Assembly: GCF_016765615.1 (NCBI RefSeq)
Contig: NZ_JAESWA010000022.1
Location: forward strand, 645,542-709,541
Length of the DNA: 64,000 nt
Direction of reading: 5' to 3'
Source of the DNA: Clostridium paridis
GTDB lineage: Bacteria > Bacillota > Clostridia > Clostridiales > Clostridiaceae
The notes beneath the pieces are model-generated. The model had not been told where the DNA came from. It saw only the letters and a program-made list of their open reading frames with translations, and did no database searches. Numbering within the stretch: position 1 is the first letter of the stretch; each line of letters starts with the position of its first letter. This document shows positions 21,102-29,840 of this stretch, piece after piece. The position numbers were made by a program, and so were the translations under genes.

Positions 21102-22772
21102 TTAATTAACTTCTATTATTTCCTCTGAATTCTCTTCGTTAAAAATTATATATTTATCTTTTTGTACGATTTCGTTATTCTTAACATATTTCATTATGTC
21201 AATTGAAAACTTTTCTACATGATACCTTTTACTAGCATATATTTCTTTATACTCTAGCATTATATTTTTTTCTTCTTCCTTTGTTATTGTTCTATTTAAG
21301 AAATCTGGAAGCCACTTCTTCTTGTTAAAGGATAGATAATCAAACTTAATTATCTCTTTAAGTTCTGATAAATGCTCTCCATTTAGTTTTTCAGTATAAA
21401 AATCTACGAAAACCTTATAGTATTCTACATTCCCTATATTTCTGTTAAAATATCCTTTCTCTTCAAAGAACATTCCTAGCTCATAGTAGAAATCAAATGG
21501 TGTTTCGAACATATTTACAAAGAAGTTTAGAATATTATAAAATTTTTCAGAGTTATAATATTTGTCTACCATCTCTTCAACCTTTTTTAATTTTATAACT
21601 TCATCGTAACTTAAAACTGAAGTTCTTAGGATCTCATAAGGTGGATATGGTGAATACTCCATTCCCCACTTTTCACTTTCATCTCTCATTAATGATCCTT
21701 TTAATAGCTTTAGAAAACCTAATTGCACTTTTTCTGGTCTTATCTCATAAACATCATTAAAGGATTTCTTAAAGGTTTCATAATCCTCATCAGGAAGCCC
21801 CGCAATTAGATCTAAATGTTGATGAATGTTTTTAAGCTTCATCATCTCTTCTACTTTTTCTTTAATTTCATTGAAATTTACAAATCTATTTATATTATTT
21901 AAAACTTTATTATCTGTAGTTTGCACTCCTACTTCAAATTGAAATCTTCCCTTTGGTGCAGTACTTAAAAGCTTTAATTCCTCTTCGGTTAAAATATCAG
22001 CTGAAATTTCGAAGTGGAATCTTGTATTGGTATCTGAATTAATTAAAAAGCTCCAAATATCCATTGAAAATTTATGATTACAGTTAAAGGTTCTATCAAC
22101 AAATTTGACTAGTTTAACCTTATTATCCATGAAAAATTGAAGTTCTTTTTTTACTCTGTCTGCTGGCAAAAATCTTACTCCATGAATAGTTGAACTTAAA
22201 CAATATTTACAACTAAACGGACATCCTCTGCTTGCTTCATAGTAAACTATCTTATCATGTATAGTATTATCATTTTCTTTATATGGAAAAACAATTTCAG
22301 ACATATCCATTAATGGTCTTTCTCCATTAAAAAATACCTTCTCATTTTCCTTATAATATAATCCTTTAATATCTTTTATGTCTTTTTCTCCAAGTTTAAA
22401 CAACACAAAATCTCTGTAGGTTTTTTCTCCTTCACCAGAGATTACATAATTTCCGTTATGTTCTTCTAGAAATAGTTTACTATCGTAGGTAACTTCAGGT
22501 CCTCCAAATAGTATTTCAATATTTCTATCCACTCTTTTTATAAGCTCTGTCAATCTTTCAACGTATTCTAAATTCCATATATAAGTAGAAAAAGCCACTA
22601 CATCTGGTTTTTCCTTTATAATTTCTTCTAGTATTCTCTCTATTTTATCATTTATTGAAAATTCCCTTATAATACCTTGATAATTTAAGTCCTCTGTAAA
22701 TGTCTTTAAGTATCTCACCGCCAAATTGCTGTGAATGAACTTTGAGTTGATCGCTGTTAATAATATCTTCAT
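21102..22772 (-). CDS. B12-binding-domain radical SAM protein (DUF4080-type)
   Basis: 556 residues. The N-terminal ~140 residues are a cobalamin-binding-like domain (MKILLTAINSKFIHSNLAVR; GGPEVTYDS). The radical SAM core has the cluster motif in SRGCPFSCKYCLSS (CxxxCxxC, about residues 184-191), then FEISADIL and FEVGVQTT. The long C-terminal part matches the DUF4080 layout. The reaction is unknown; related enzymes methylate or rearrange unreactive carbons. The start is uncertain only in its weak AAGGGAAG site. The upstream ORF overlaps it by 125 bases. Confidence 0.9.
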   Translation of the reverse strand: MKILLTAINSKFIHSNLAVRYLKTFTEDLNYQGIIREFSINDKIERILEEIIKEKPDVVAFSTYIWNLEYVERLTELIKRVDRNIEILFGGPEVTYDSKLFLEEHNGNYVISGEGEKTYRDFVLFKLGEKDIKDIKGLYYKENEKVFFNGERPLMDMSEIVFPYKENDNTIHDKIVYYEASRGCPFSCKYCLSSTIHGVRFLPADRVKKELQFFMDNKVKLVKFVDRTFNCNHKFSMDIWSFLINSDTNTRFHFEISADILTEEELKLLSTAPKGRFQFEVGVQTTDNKVLNNINRFVNFNEIKEKVEEMMKLKNIHQHLDLIAGLPDEDYETFKKSFNDVYEIRPEKVQLGFLKLLKGSLMRDESEKWGMEYSPYPPYEILRTSVLSYDEVIKLKKVEEMVDKYYNSEKFYNILNFFVNMFETPFDFYYELGMFFEEKGYFNRNIGNVEYYKVFVDFYTEKLNGEHLSELKEIIKFDYLSFNKKKWLPDFLNRTITKEEEKNIMLEYKEIYASKRYHVEKFSIDIMKYVKNNEIVQKDKYIIFNEENSEEIIEVN

Positions 22773-23274
22773 CTGTATTTCTTCCCTTCTTCTTCGCCTT
22801 GATAAAAAATATGTCTTCCCATTCTCTAGTTTCTAGTATATCACAATATTTTTCAAGAACTTTTTTGCTTTCATCTGCTGACCATTCCTTAAGGAAATTG
22901 CCATCCTTTATTGAAAATTCCTTAGACTTCTCTTCTGGAAGTATTACTCTTATCTTATTTTTATATACTTCATTCTTTTTCTTTACAATATCCCATATAT
23001 ATAGTTCCCCCTCCTCCTTTATAAGAGGGTAAATTTCAGTCATTAATTTATGTCTTTCCCTATTACTATTTATTTTTCCTAATGAAAAGAATAGGATACA
23101 TGTATCATAATTTGAATTCATTATTTCTCTGGATTCATCTACAAAATCTACTGCAACTTCACTATCTAGATATTTCTTTATATTATAAATAACTCCATAG
23201 TTTTCTCCTCCTACATCTAAAACATCACCCTTAAGTTCCATATCTTTTAGATTCAAAACTATTGTCTTCTCCAT
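22648..23274 (-). CDS. Methyltransferase-like protein with a probably shifted 3' end
   Basis: 208 residues as read. The fold pattern resembles a class I SAM-dependent methyltransferase: LKGDVLDVGGENYGVIYNI (motif I), AVDFVDESREIM, then YDTCILFFSLG and EGELYIWDIV. The last ~41 residues are read out of frame through the start of the radical SAM gene and look like overprint, not domain. One extra G in the run at 22784-22786 would end this ORF at a TGA overlapping the next ATG (ATGA), the normal coupled layout. Role unknown; the coupling suggests it works with the radical SAM protein. Confidence 0.7.
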   Translation of the reverse strand: MEKTIVLNLKDMELKGDVLDVGGENYGVIYNIKKYLDSEVAVDFVDESREIMNSNYDTCILFFSLGKINSNRERHKLMTEIYPLIKEEGELYIWDIVKKKNEVYKNKIRVILPEEKSKEFSIKDGNFLKEWSADESKKVLEKYCDILETREWEDIFFIKAKKKGRNTDEDIINSDQLKVHSQQFGGEILKDIYRGLKLSRYYKGIFNK

Positions 23275-23322
23275 AATAACCTCCTGGTAAATACTTACAT
23301 ATATATTTTCTATAATAAAAAA

Positions 23323-23349
23323 AGAATTCCTTCAAGCAGAAGGAATTCT
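23323..23349 (-). terminator. Terminator overlapping the end of the PLC-like gene
   Basis: An 11-bp stem (23323-23333 / 23339-23349) followed by seven T on the minus strand. The hairpin includes the stop codon at 23332-23334. Confidence 0.88.
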
Positions 23350-24066
23350 ATGTTGTAAATTTCTATTTTGCAAATTTTTATTATAAAAATCAAGTAAAAA
23401 ACCAGCAGTAGTTTTTTGAGCTCTGGACAATATATCCGCAGCAATTAAGTAATATCTTTCTTCTTTATTTTCAATTGTTCTATAAATTTCATGGGTAGCA
23501 TTAGCAAAAATTGCGTTCTTTTTTATATAATCCCTCACTGAATCATTTCTGATTATACCAACTTCTTGAGTAAAATCATAATCATTAAAGAGTTTTGATA
23601 TAATCCATAATTCAAATTCTCTATGCTTCTTTAACAATTTATTATTAACATGATGAGGAACTGTTGAGTCTTGTAATAAGTGACAAGCTGCACCTAAATA
23701 GAATAACGCTTTTTCAAGTTCACCTTTTTTTAAATGCTCTAAAGAAATTTTATGATATTTTTCACATTCACATAAAGCATTTGATAATCCATAAAGACCC
23801 TTTTCCTTCTCATAATGGAAGAAGTGATTTGAACTTTTAAAATCACTGTCTGCCCATTTTACTCCAGCATTTAATTGTCTTATATGCTCTTTATAAAAAC
23901 TCCAAGCCTCCATCTCTCCTTCGTTATGAAGAATTTGTATGCTTTGAATATTTATAAACTTATGAATTATACAAGTAGTTTTTACAGCTACCTTTTTTAT
24001 TGGATTTACGGCAAAAAATACTCCTCTTACAACTCTTCCATAAGCATTTTCTATTCTTTTGACCAA
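23332..24066 (-). CDS. Zinc-dependent phospholipase C-like protein without signal peptide
   Basis: 244 residues resembling the N-terminal catalytic domain of clostridial alpha-toxin/PC-PLC. Likely metal ligands: His in NHFFHYE, then CHLLQD, TVPHH and KHREFELW, matching the family H-x3-D ... H ... H-x3-E pattern; an Asp lies in WADSDF. No signal peptide is visible, and the N-terminal ~40 residues are basic and replace the export signal and mature N-terminal Trp of secreted PLCs. It follows the propeller protein gene by one base, so they are co-translated. Substrate is unknown; a cytosolic or membrane-associated hydrolase is more likely than a toxin. Confidence 0.75.
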   Translation of the reverse strand: MVKRIENAYGRVVRGVFFAVNPIKKVAVKTTCIIHKFINIQSIQILHNEGEMEAWSFYKEHIRQLNAGVKWADSDFKSSNHFFHYEKEKGLYGLSNALCECEKYHKISLEHLKKGELEKALFYLGAACHLLQDSTVPHHVNNKLLKKHREFELWIISKLFNDYDFTQEVGIIRNDSVRDYIKKNAIFANATHEIYRTIENKEERYYLIAADILSRAQKTTAGFLLDFYNKNLQNRNLQHRIPSA

Positions 24067-24067
24067 T

Positions 24068-25366
24068 CTATTTCACCTCTTTTGTTAATTTAAGCTTTAT
24101 TAATATTGTTACTATAAATATTAATAGTATGAATGTAATTGTCATTAACAATTTTTTTGAGAAAGAAATGGCATTTTGATTATTCTCTTTAAATACTTGA
24201 AATATAGTTCCTTGATTTTTTTCTAGCATTATAACTCCAGTATTATCAACTTTTATATCATTAATTTCTCCATTTCCTTTAAGGGTTATATATGAATTCA
24301 ATACTCCCTCTTTACTTAAAGTAAATACCTTATTCTCTTTTTTGTCAAAGAAAATAATGCTATCCTTTGGGAAAATAATTTCCTTTTTATCTATTGCTAA
24401 AGCTGTCAAGCTCGAAAGATTCTTGCTTTGAAAAAATGGTGCTGGAGGATTTTTGCTAGGATGAATTGATAATAATAGCTGGGTTTTCTCACTATCTTTA
24501 TCCCCAAATCTAGATGAATCAACTGAATCTCCACCTGAAAAATCTGGCCATCCATACCACATATCTTTCTCTAGCTTATAAATATAATCAACATCTCCAT
24601 ATATAGGCCTAGGCTTTACTGGTTCCATTCCTCCTACTACTGCGTAAATTTCCCCTTTTGAATTAAAATCTATTCCTTCTATATTTCTTATTCCCCATGC
24701 ATAAAGTCTTTTATTCTTATTACTTAAGTCATAATATATTATGGACGCATTTCCTGGAAAAACTCCTTTAACAACTTCATTTTTTTTGGTCTCAGTTCCA
24801 TATTTAGCGAATGCACCAGTTTGATCATAATTTATACCATTTAAAGTTATATCTAGTGGAGTTTTATCATAAATACCTGCAGCTTTAACTAATTCATCAC
24901 CTGATACAACACCTGAATTAGTGGCTGCTCCAATAGTAACATATATTTTATTATCTTTTAAAACCAATTTACTTTCATTATATTCACCCGTATTAGGAAG
25001 ATTATTCATTAAGGTTTCAACTTTTTTACTTTCTATCTCAAGCTCCATCAATGAGCTGCCTGAAATAAAATATAGTTTTCCATCTTTATATACTATTGAA
25101 TATATATCTAGAGAAGAATCCTCATATAATTGTTTCTCATTTCCATCTTCATTTATTATTTTTATTGCACTTTTAAAAGCTATATAGATATTATTATTTT
25201 CATCTTCACAAATAGCTTTTGCTCCTTGCTGTCCTTTTGCTATTATTTTATATTCATATCCATTCGACACGGATAATTTAACTTTCTCTCTCGATATCTT
25301 ATAGATAAAAAAAGTACCCACAGAAATAACGCAAGCTAATAAAATCAATGTAATAAATCTTTTCAT
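24068..25366 (-). CDS. Membrane-anchored beta-propeller protein, sugar dehydrogenase-like
   Basis: 432 residues: an N-terminal hydrophobic helix (about 5-22), an extracytoplasmic ~370-residue beta-rich domain, and a C-terminal membrane helix (about 405-426) with a basic tail. The stretch LYAWGIRNIEGIDFNSKGEI followed by WYGWPDFSGGD resembles the Gly-Leu-Arg-Asn-Pro-Glu-Gly and YGWP landmarks of soluble glucose/sorbosone dehydrogenase propellers. The catalytic residues cannot be confirmed and it may be only structurally related. It is directly upstream of, and coupled to, the phospholipase-like gene. Confidence 0.7.
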   Translation of the reverse strand: MKRFITLILLACVISVGTFFIYKISREKVKLSVSNGYEYKIIAKGQQGAKAICEDENNNIYIAFKSAIKIINEDGNEKQLYEDSSLDIYSIVYKDGKLYFISGSSLMELEIESKKVETLMNNLPNTGEYNESKLVLKDNKIYVTIGAATNSGVVSGDELVKAAGIYDKTPLDITLNGINYDQTGAFAKYGTETKKNEVVKGVFPGNASIIYYDLSNKNKRLYAWGIRNIEGIDFNSKGEIYAVVGGMEPVKPRPIYGDVDYIYKLEKDMWYGWPDFSGGDSVDSSRFGDKDSEKTQLLLSIHPSKNPPAPFFQSKNLSSLTALAIDKKEIIFPKDSIIFFDKKENKVFTLSKEGVLNSYITLKGNGEINDIKVDNTGVIMLEKNQGTIFQVFKENNQNAISFSKKLLMTITFILLIFIVTILIKLKLTKEVK

Positions 25367-25536
25367 TCAAAATCCCCCTAAACCCTAATAGAGATTTAAA
25401 TTTAAATATCTGTAAACCCCTTTACTAATTTATATTTTGTAAAGTTAAATTTGATTACTATATATTTAGGTGAATTATGTACTATTTTTACAATTATTAG
25501 AATATGTTAATATTGATATTTTTAGGGGGTATTAAC

Positions 25537-27042
25537 ATGCGCAAAGATAGTTTCTATAAAAATTCCTTTATTTTAACCTCTTCCAATATAACGACTGGGG
25601 TTCTTGGTTTCATATTTTCAATTTACTTATCAAAAAAACTAGGACCTGAGGGAGTAGGTTTATATGGTTTAGTTATGCCAGTTTACAACTTATTTATTGG
25701 GCTAATGACAGCTGGTATAATCGCTGCAATATCTAAAGTTTCTGCCCTTTATCATAATAAGGGAGACTATCCAAACCTAATTAAAACCCTTAGAACTGTA
25801 GCTTTTTTTAATTTAATATGGGCTGCTATTATAGGATTATTAGTTTTTGCTTTTGCTCCTATGATTGGTACATATGGAGTTCATGATGAAAGAACCATAG
25901 ATGCTATAAAAATCACTTGTCCAGCTATGTTTTGCATTGCTGTATCAAATATTCTAAAGGGTTACTTTTATGGTATATCCAAGGTTACCATGCCTTCATT
26001 TATTGATATATTAGAAAAAGCTATGCGTATTTTTGTTTTAATAGGTTTAATATACCTATTTAATGCACAAAGTCTTTCTGCACTTGTTACAGTTGCATAT
26101 TTAGCCTTATGTATTGGTGAATTTCAAAGCTTGGCATTGCTATTTGTTTACTACAAATTCACCTTAATGGGAGTAAAAACCACTGGGGGGAAAACTGAAG
26201 GTAGAGCTCAATTATTATTTGATGTACTTTTTGTTTCAATACCATTAGGTGTAAATGGATTTCTAACATCAATTTTTTCAACAATTTCAACCTTGATTGT
26301 TCCTAGAAGACTTATGGTTGCAGGTTTTACTTATTCTGCTTCCTTATCATTAATAGGTAAGTTTAATGGAATGGCTTTTGTTATAGTAACCTTTCCTATT
26401 ATAGTTATTGCATCCATTAATTCATTACTGATTCCTGATTTATCCCAAAGTCTTCATAGTAAGGAATACTTCAATGTTTATAGAAGGATAAAACAAGTTT
26501 TAATTATTGCCTTCTTATTAGGCCTATGTACTTTGTTAATTTGTCAAACAATTCCTGACCTATTAGGTGAGATGTTTTTTAGTAGAGATGATCTTGGTTC
26601 TTTTATTAGATCTGCGTCAATTTGCACTCCTATTCTATTTCCTGCCATCACAATGTTTGGAATATTAAATGGGCTTGGTAAGCAAGGAAAGATATTAAGA
26701 AATTCTTTGATAGTTGAACTTATAGAAATAACTTCGCTTTTTATATTAACTGCTATACCTTCAATTAATATATTAGGTGTTGCCATTGCAAATGTGATTA
26801 CTGCAACAGTTGGTTTATCACTAAATCTTTATGAAGTGAATAAAAGTATTAAATTAAATTTATCAATAAGCAATATTCTAATATTATTGTTATTTTTTGT
26901 ACTAGCCTTATTCAGCTTAAACCTATTCCTAAGAGTAGTACCTTTTGATGGTGCTATGTTTAAAACTCTTACTACAGTAGGTTCTTGCGTTATCTTATTC
27001 TTATTTTTACTTTTTGCAAATAGAAAATTACAGGAGGATTAA
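25537..27042 (+). CDS. spoVB: SpoVB-family polysaccharide/lipid flippase
   Basis: 501-residue polytopic membrane protein of the MOP superfamily (about 14 helices). It has the SpoVB-type opening NSFILTSSNITTGVLGFIFS and LGPEGVGLYGLVMPVYNL. SpoVB homologues are needed for spore cortex synthesis, probably moving lipid-linked precursors. The start MRKDSF has AGGGGG 7 bases upstream; an earlier in-frame ATG (25504) lies upstream of this site. It converges on a second flippase gene and shares a terminator with it. Confidence 0.85.
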   Translation: MRKDSFYKNSFILTSSNITTGVLGFIFSIYLSKKLGPEGVGLYGLVMPVYNLFIGLMTAGIIAAISKVSALYHNKGDYPNLIKTLRTVAFFNLIWAAIIGLLVFAFAPMIGTYGVHDERTIDAIKITCPAMFCIAVSNILKGYFYGISKVTMPSFIDILEKAMRIFVLIGLIYLFNAQSLSALVTVAYLALCIGEFQSLALLFVYYKFTLMGVKTTGGKTEGRAQLLFDVLFVSIPLGVNGFLTSIFSTISTLIVPRRLMVAGFTYSASLSLIGKFNGMAFVIVTFPIIVIASINSLLIPDLSQSLHSKEYFNVYRRIKQVLIIAFLLGLCTLLICQTIPDLLGEMFFSRDDLGSFIRSASICTPILFPAITMFGILNGLGKQGKILRNSLIVELIEITSLFILTAIPSINILGVAIANVITATVGLSLNLYEVNKSIKLNLSISNILILLLFFVLALFSLNLFLRVVPFDGAMFKTLTTVGSCVILFLFLLFANRKLQED

Positions 27043-27084
27043 CTATAAGCTATTATCTATATTAAAATTTTTACCCTCCAAAAA

Positions 27085-27116
27085 AGGATGTCTTAAAATT
27101 ATCTTTAAGACATCCT
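27085..27116. terminator. Bidirectional terminator between two flippase genes
   Basis: A 13-bp perfect stem (27085-27097 / 27104-27116) with A-rich 5' flank and CTTTT 3' flank; it serves both convergent genes. Confidence 0.85.
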
Positions 27117-27130
27117 CTTTTAAAAAGTTT

Positions 27131-28738
27131 TTATCTAAGTTTTCTTTTCATGAAACCTGGAATAACTTTTAACGCTTTTGGAGATATTCCTTCAATATCA
27201 CTTTTTCTTATTCCTTTAGTCATAATCATTAGATATAGATAAATAAATCCGCCTAATGCTATGTATACAAAAGTTAATAAGGTTATAACCATTCTATTTG
27301 AGGTTATAGAGTGTGGTAATAGGAATAAAAAGAACTTGTCTAATCCAAATAAAACTAAAGACATTACCACAGATGCAAATAGTGGTTTAAGCGCTAACCT
27401 TATTAGTGGAATTTTTACTCTAACTGTTTGTTGTAGTTTTCTATGATTCATAACAACAGGTATTATAAAACATACAAATCCACCAATAACTGCTCCATAT
27501 ATGTTTATGCTCTTAATTCCAATTAAAAAGTAGTTAGTTACAATCTTTCCTACTATTCCGAAAAACAAGCTAAGTAGCAGGAATTTGAATTTCCCTAAGC
27601 TTTGAAGAATTGTAATTTCTATCTGCGAAAGACCCATAAAAATAACTACAAATGCTCCAAATATCATCAAGCTGCTTCCTCTTGAATTACCATAGAATCC
27701 AAGATAGATATATTCATTTAGAACAGATAATCCAAAGGCCGCTGGAATTGTAATTCCATATGTTAGTCTTAAGGCAAAGTTAATTTTTGATTTAACATTT
27801 TTTCTATCATTTAATATCACAGCTTTTGAGATAGCTGGAAGTACAGCTGAACCTAAGGCTGTAATAAAAATCAATGGAACATACATAAGATTTTTATATT
27901 TACTTAACAATCCATATAATATATCCGCATTTTCTTTAGTTAAGCCTATGTGCATTAATCTACCACTTACATTTGACATATCAACTAAAGCTCCAAAATT
28001 AGATAAACCTGCACTTAAGGTTATAGGCAAACCATATTGTATAATCTTTTTTATTATCTTCTTATTAGATATCTTCTTTCCTGTAATTGGTTGTTTTATC
28101 GCTTCTCTACTAAAATGTTTAATTTCAAAAATAACCATTAAGTAAATACAAGCTACTAAGGCTCCAACAGAAGTACCTATTGTTCCTCCTGCACTACCTA
28201 ATGCTAATGAGTTCTTAACTAATAAAAATGCAAATAAAAGACTTACAAAAACGTTAATAAGCTGTTCCAACACTTGAGATGCAGCCAAGGAATTCATTTG
28301 ATTTTTACCATTAAAGTATCCTCTATAAGCTACAAGTGTTGAAGATATAACAATTGTAGGTGACAAAGCAATTAATCCGTAAGTTATATCAGATTGAGCT
28401 TGTGCTGCAATTGGTTTTGCGAGTACTATTAATAAAATAGTAAATAAAAGACCTATTCCTAGTAATAACTTTCTAGCAATCCTAAAAGCTCTTAAGGCAT
28501 CCCTTTCTCTGCCTAAGGCTGAAAGTTCAGATACAACCTTACATATAGCTGGCTGCATTCCTGAATTTGCTACAGCATAAATGAATATAAAAACATCATA
28601 AGTTTTACTATATATACCATATCCCTGATCCCCTAAAATCCTTGTTAAAATAGGTACATATAATACAGATAGAATTTTAACTAAGAAACCTGCAGCTGAT
28701 AAGACTGCAAAGCCCTTAGTGGTTGACTGTTCTTTCAT
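27131..28738 (-). CDS. Polysaccharide biosynthesis/lipid II flippase-like membrane protein
   Basis: 535-residue, ~14-helix MOP-superfamily exporter, distantly similar to its convergent neighbour. The start is KGFAVLSAAGFLVKILSVLYVPILTR, with DQGYGIYSKTYDVF and YRGYFNGKNQM, the SpoVB/YabM/YtgP(MurJ) pattern. It could be the MurJ-type lipid II flippase or a sporulation paralogue; sequence reading cannot decide. Ten bases upstream ends the pseudouridine synthase gene, so they are probably one operon. Confidence 0.83.
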   Translation of the reverse strand: MKEQSTTKGFAVLSAAGFLVKILSVLYVPILTRILGDQGYGIYSKTYDVFIFIYAVANSGMQPAICKVVSELSALGRERDALRAFRIARKLLLGIGLLFTILLIVLAKPIAAQAQSDITYGLIALSPTIVISSTLVAYRGYFNGKNQMNSLAASQVLEQLINVFVSLLFAFLLVKNSLALGSAGGTIGTSVGALVACIYLMVIFEIKHFSREAIKQPITGKKISNKKIIKKIIQYGLPITLSAGLSNFGALVDMSNVSGRLMHIGLTKENADILYGLLSKYKNLMYVPLIFITALGSAVLPAISKAVILNDRKNVKSKINFALRLTYGITIPAAFGLSVLNEYIYLGFYGNSRGSSLMIFGAFVVIFMGLSQIEITILQSLGKFKFLLLSLFFGIVGKIVTNYFLIGIKSINIYGAVIGGFVCFIIPVVMNHRKLQQTVRVKIPLIRLALKPLFASVVMSLVLFGLDKFFLFLLPHSITSNRMVITLLTFVYIALGGFIYLYLMIMTKGIRKSDIEGISPKALKVIPGFMKRKLR

Positions 28739-28748
28739 AGATAAACCC

Positions 28749-29720
28749 CTATCTTATAACAAATTTAAAAACATCCACCTTTATCTTTTTAAACATTGGA
28801 GGTAAACTTTCAGCTATTGTTTTATTTTTTAAATAACTGAACTTTTCAGGTACCTCCTTAAATATAACCTTATAGGCATATAAGAATTGATAATTTAACC
28901 CAAACTTATTATAAAAGAAATCATTTAACTTCTTATCACCATATTTACTATCACCTATAATTGGGTTTCCTAAATGAGCTAAATGAGCTCTAAGCTGATG
29001 ACTTCTTCCTGTAATTAAATCAATTTCAATTAATGAGTATGCACCATTACTTTGAATTGTTTTAACTTCCATTGCTATCTTTTTGCTATTAGGAATTCTA
29101 TCATTATATATTTTCGAAACATTATTTTCCTGATCTTTTAATATGTATCCTTCATAAACCCTATCATTAATTCTTCCTTTAACTAAAGCTGTATAAAACT
29201 TTTTAACTTTTCTTTCTCTAATTAATTCATTAAGTATTTTTAAAGATTCAAAGTTCTTTCCAAAAAACACTATACCTGAAGTATTTCTATCTAATCTATT
29301 ACATGGTGCAGGTGTAAAAGTAATTTCCTTCTCTGGCAAATAGTCACCCTTCTCATGTAAATAACTTAAAACGTAATCAGTTAAAGTTGGCTCTCCATTT
29401 TTCTTATCTGAATGAACTAAAACTCCTGGCCATTTTTCAACTAATAACATATTTTCATCTTCAAAAGTTATTTTCAGTCCACCAGAATCAACTCTTTGGA
29501 AATTTAATTCTTTCTTCTTTTGGTCACTCTCTATATTTCTGATTTCAACAATATCCCCAATTTCAAGAGAATATTTTTCTTTTTGCTTTCTTCCATTAAC
29601 CTTGACATCGCCTTTTCTTAAAGCTTTAAATATAGCACTTAAAGGAACATCCTTTAATAACTTTCTAACAAACTTATCAAGCCTTTGTCCTGCTTCATTA
29701 GTTCCTATTTCAATTTTCAC
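28749..29720 (-). CDS. RluA-family pseudouridine synthase
   Basis: 323 residues that isomerise uridine in rRNA. An N-terminal S4 RNA-binding domain (about 10-60: QRLDKFVRKLLKDVPLS, KVNGRKQKEKY) is followed by the catalytic domain with D144 in NRLDRNTSG (family HRLDxxTSG). It continues LITGRSHQLRAHLAHLGNPI, an RluC/RluD-type motif. The His before RLD is replaced by Asn, which is tolerated in the family. The specific target uridine is not predictable. Confidence 0.92.
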   Translation of the reverse strand: MKIEIGTNEAGQRLDKFVRKLLKDVPLSAIFKALRKGDVKVNGRKQKEKYSLEIGDIVEIRNIESDQKKKELNFQRVDSGGLKITFEDENMLLVEKWPGVLVHSDKKNGEPTLTDYVLSYLHEKGDYLPEKEITFTPAPCNRLDRNTSGIVFFGKNFESLKILNELIRERKVKKFYTALVKGRINDRVYEGYILKDQENNVSKIYNDRIPNSKKIAMEVKTIQSNGAYSLIEIDLITGRSHQLRAHLAHLGNPIIGDSKYGDKKLNDFFYNKFGLNYQFLYAYKVIFKEVPEKFSYLKNKTIAESLPPMFKKIKVDVFKFVIR

Positions 29721-29768
29721 AAAATCAACTCCATATTTTATTTGTATAGGATATTTAATTTATTGCAT

Positions 29769-29809
29769 ATATTTAACCACTTTATACATAGCTTAAAGTG
29801 GTTAAATAT
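29769..29809. other. Long perfect hairpin between M20 hydrolase and pseudouridine synthase genes
   Basis: Arms 29769-29784 and 29794-29809 are complementary over 16 bp with a 9-base loop. Neither side carries a clear U-run, so it may be a weak terminator, an RNA stability element or a protein site. Confidence 0.6.
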
Positions 29810-29840
29810 GCTTTCTCCATTATACTAGATTAATCTTATT

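Noticed and set aside
23332-24066. Secreted alpha-toxin-type phospholipase toxin
   Set aside because: No signal peptide and no C-terminal C2-like domain; only the catalytic fold is similar.
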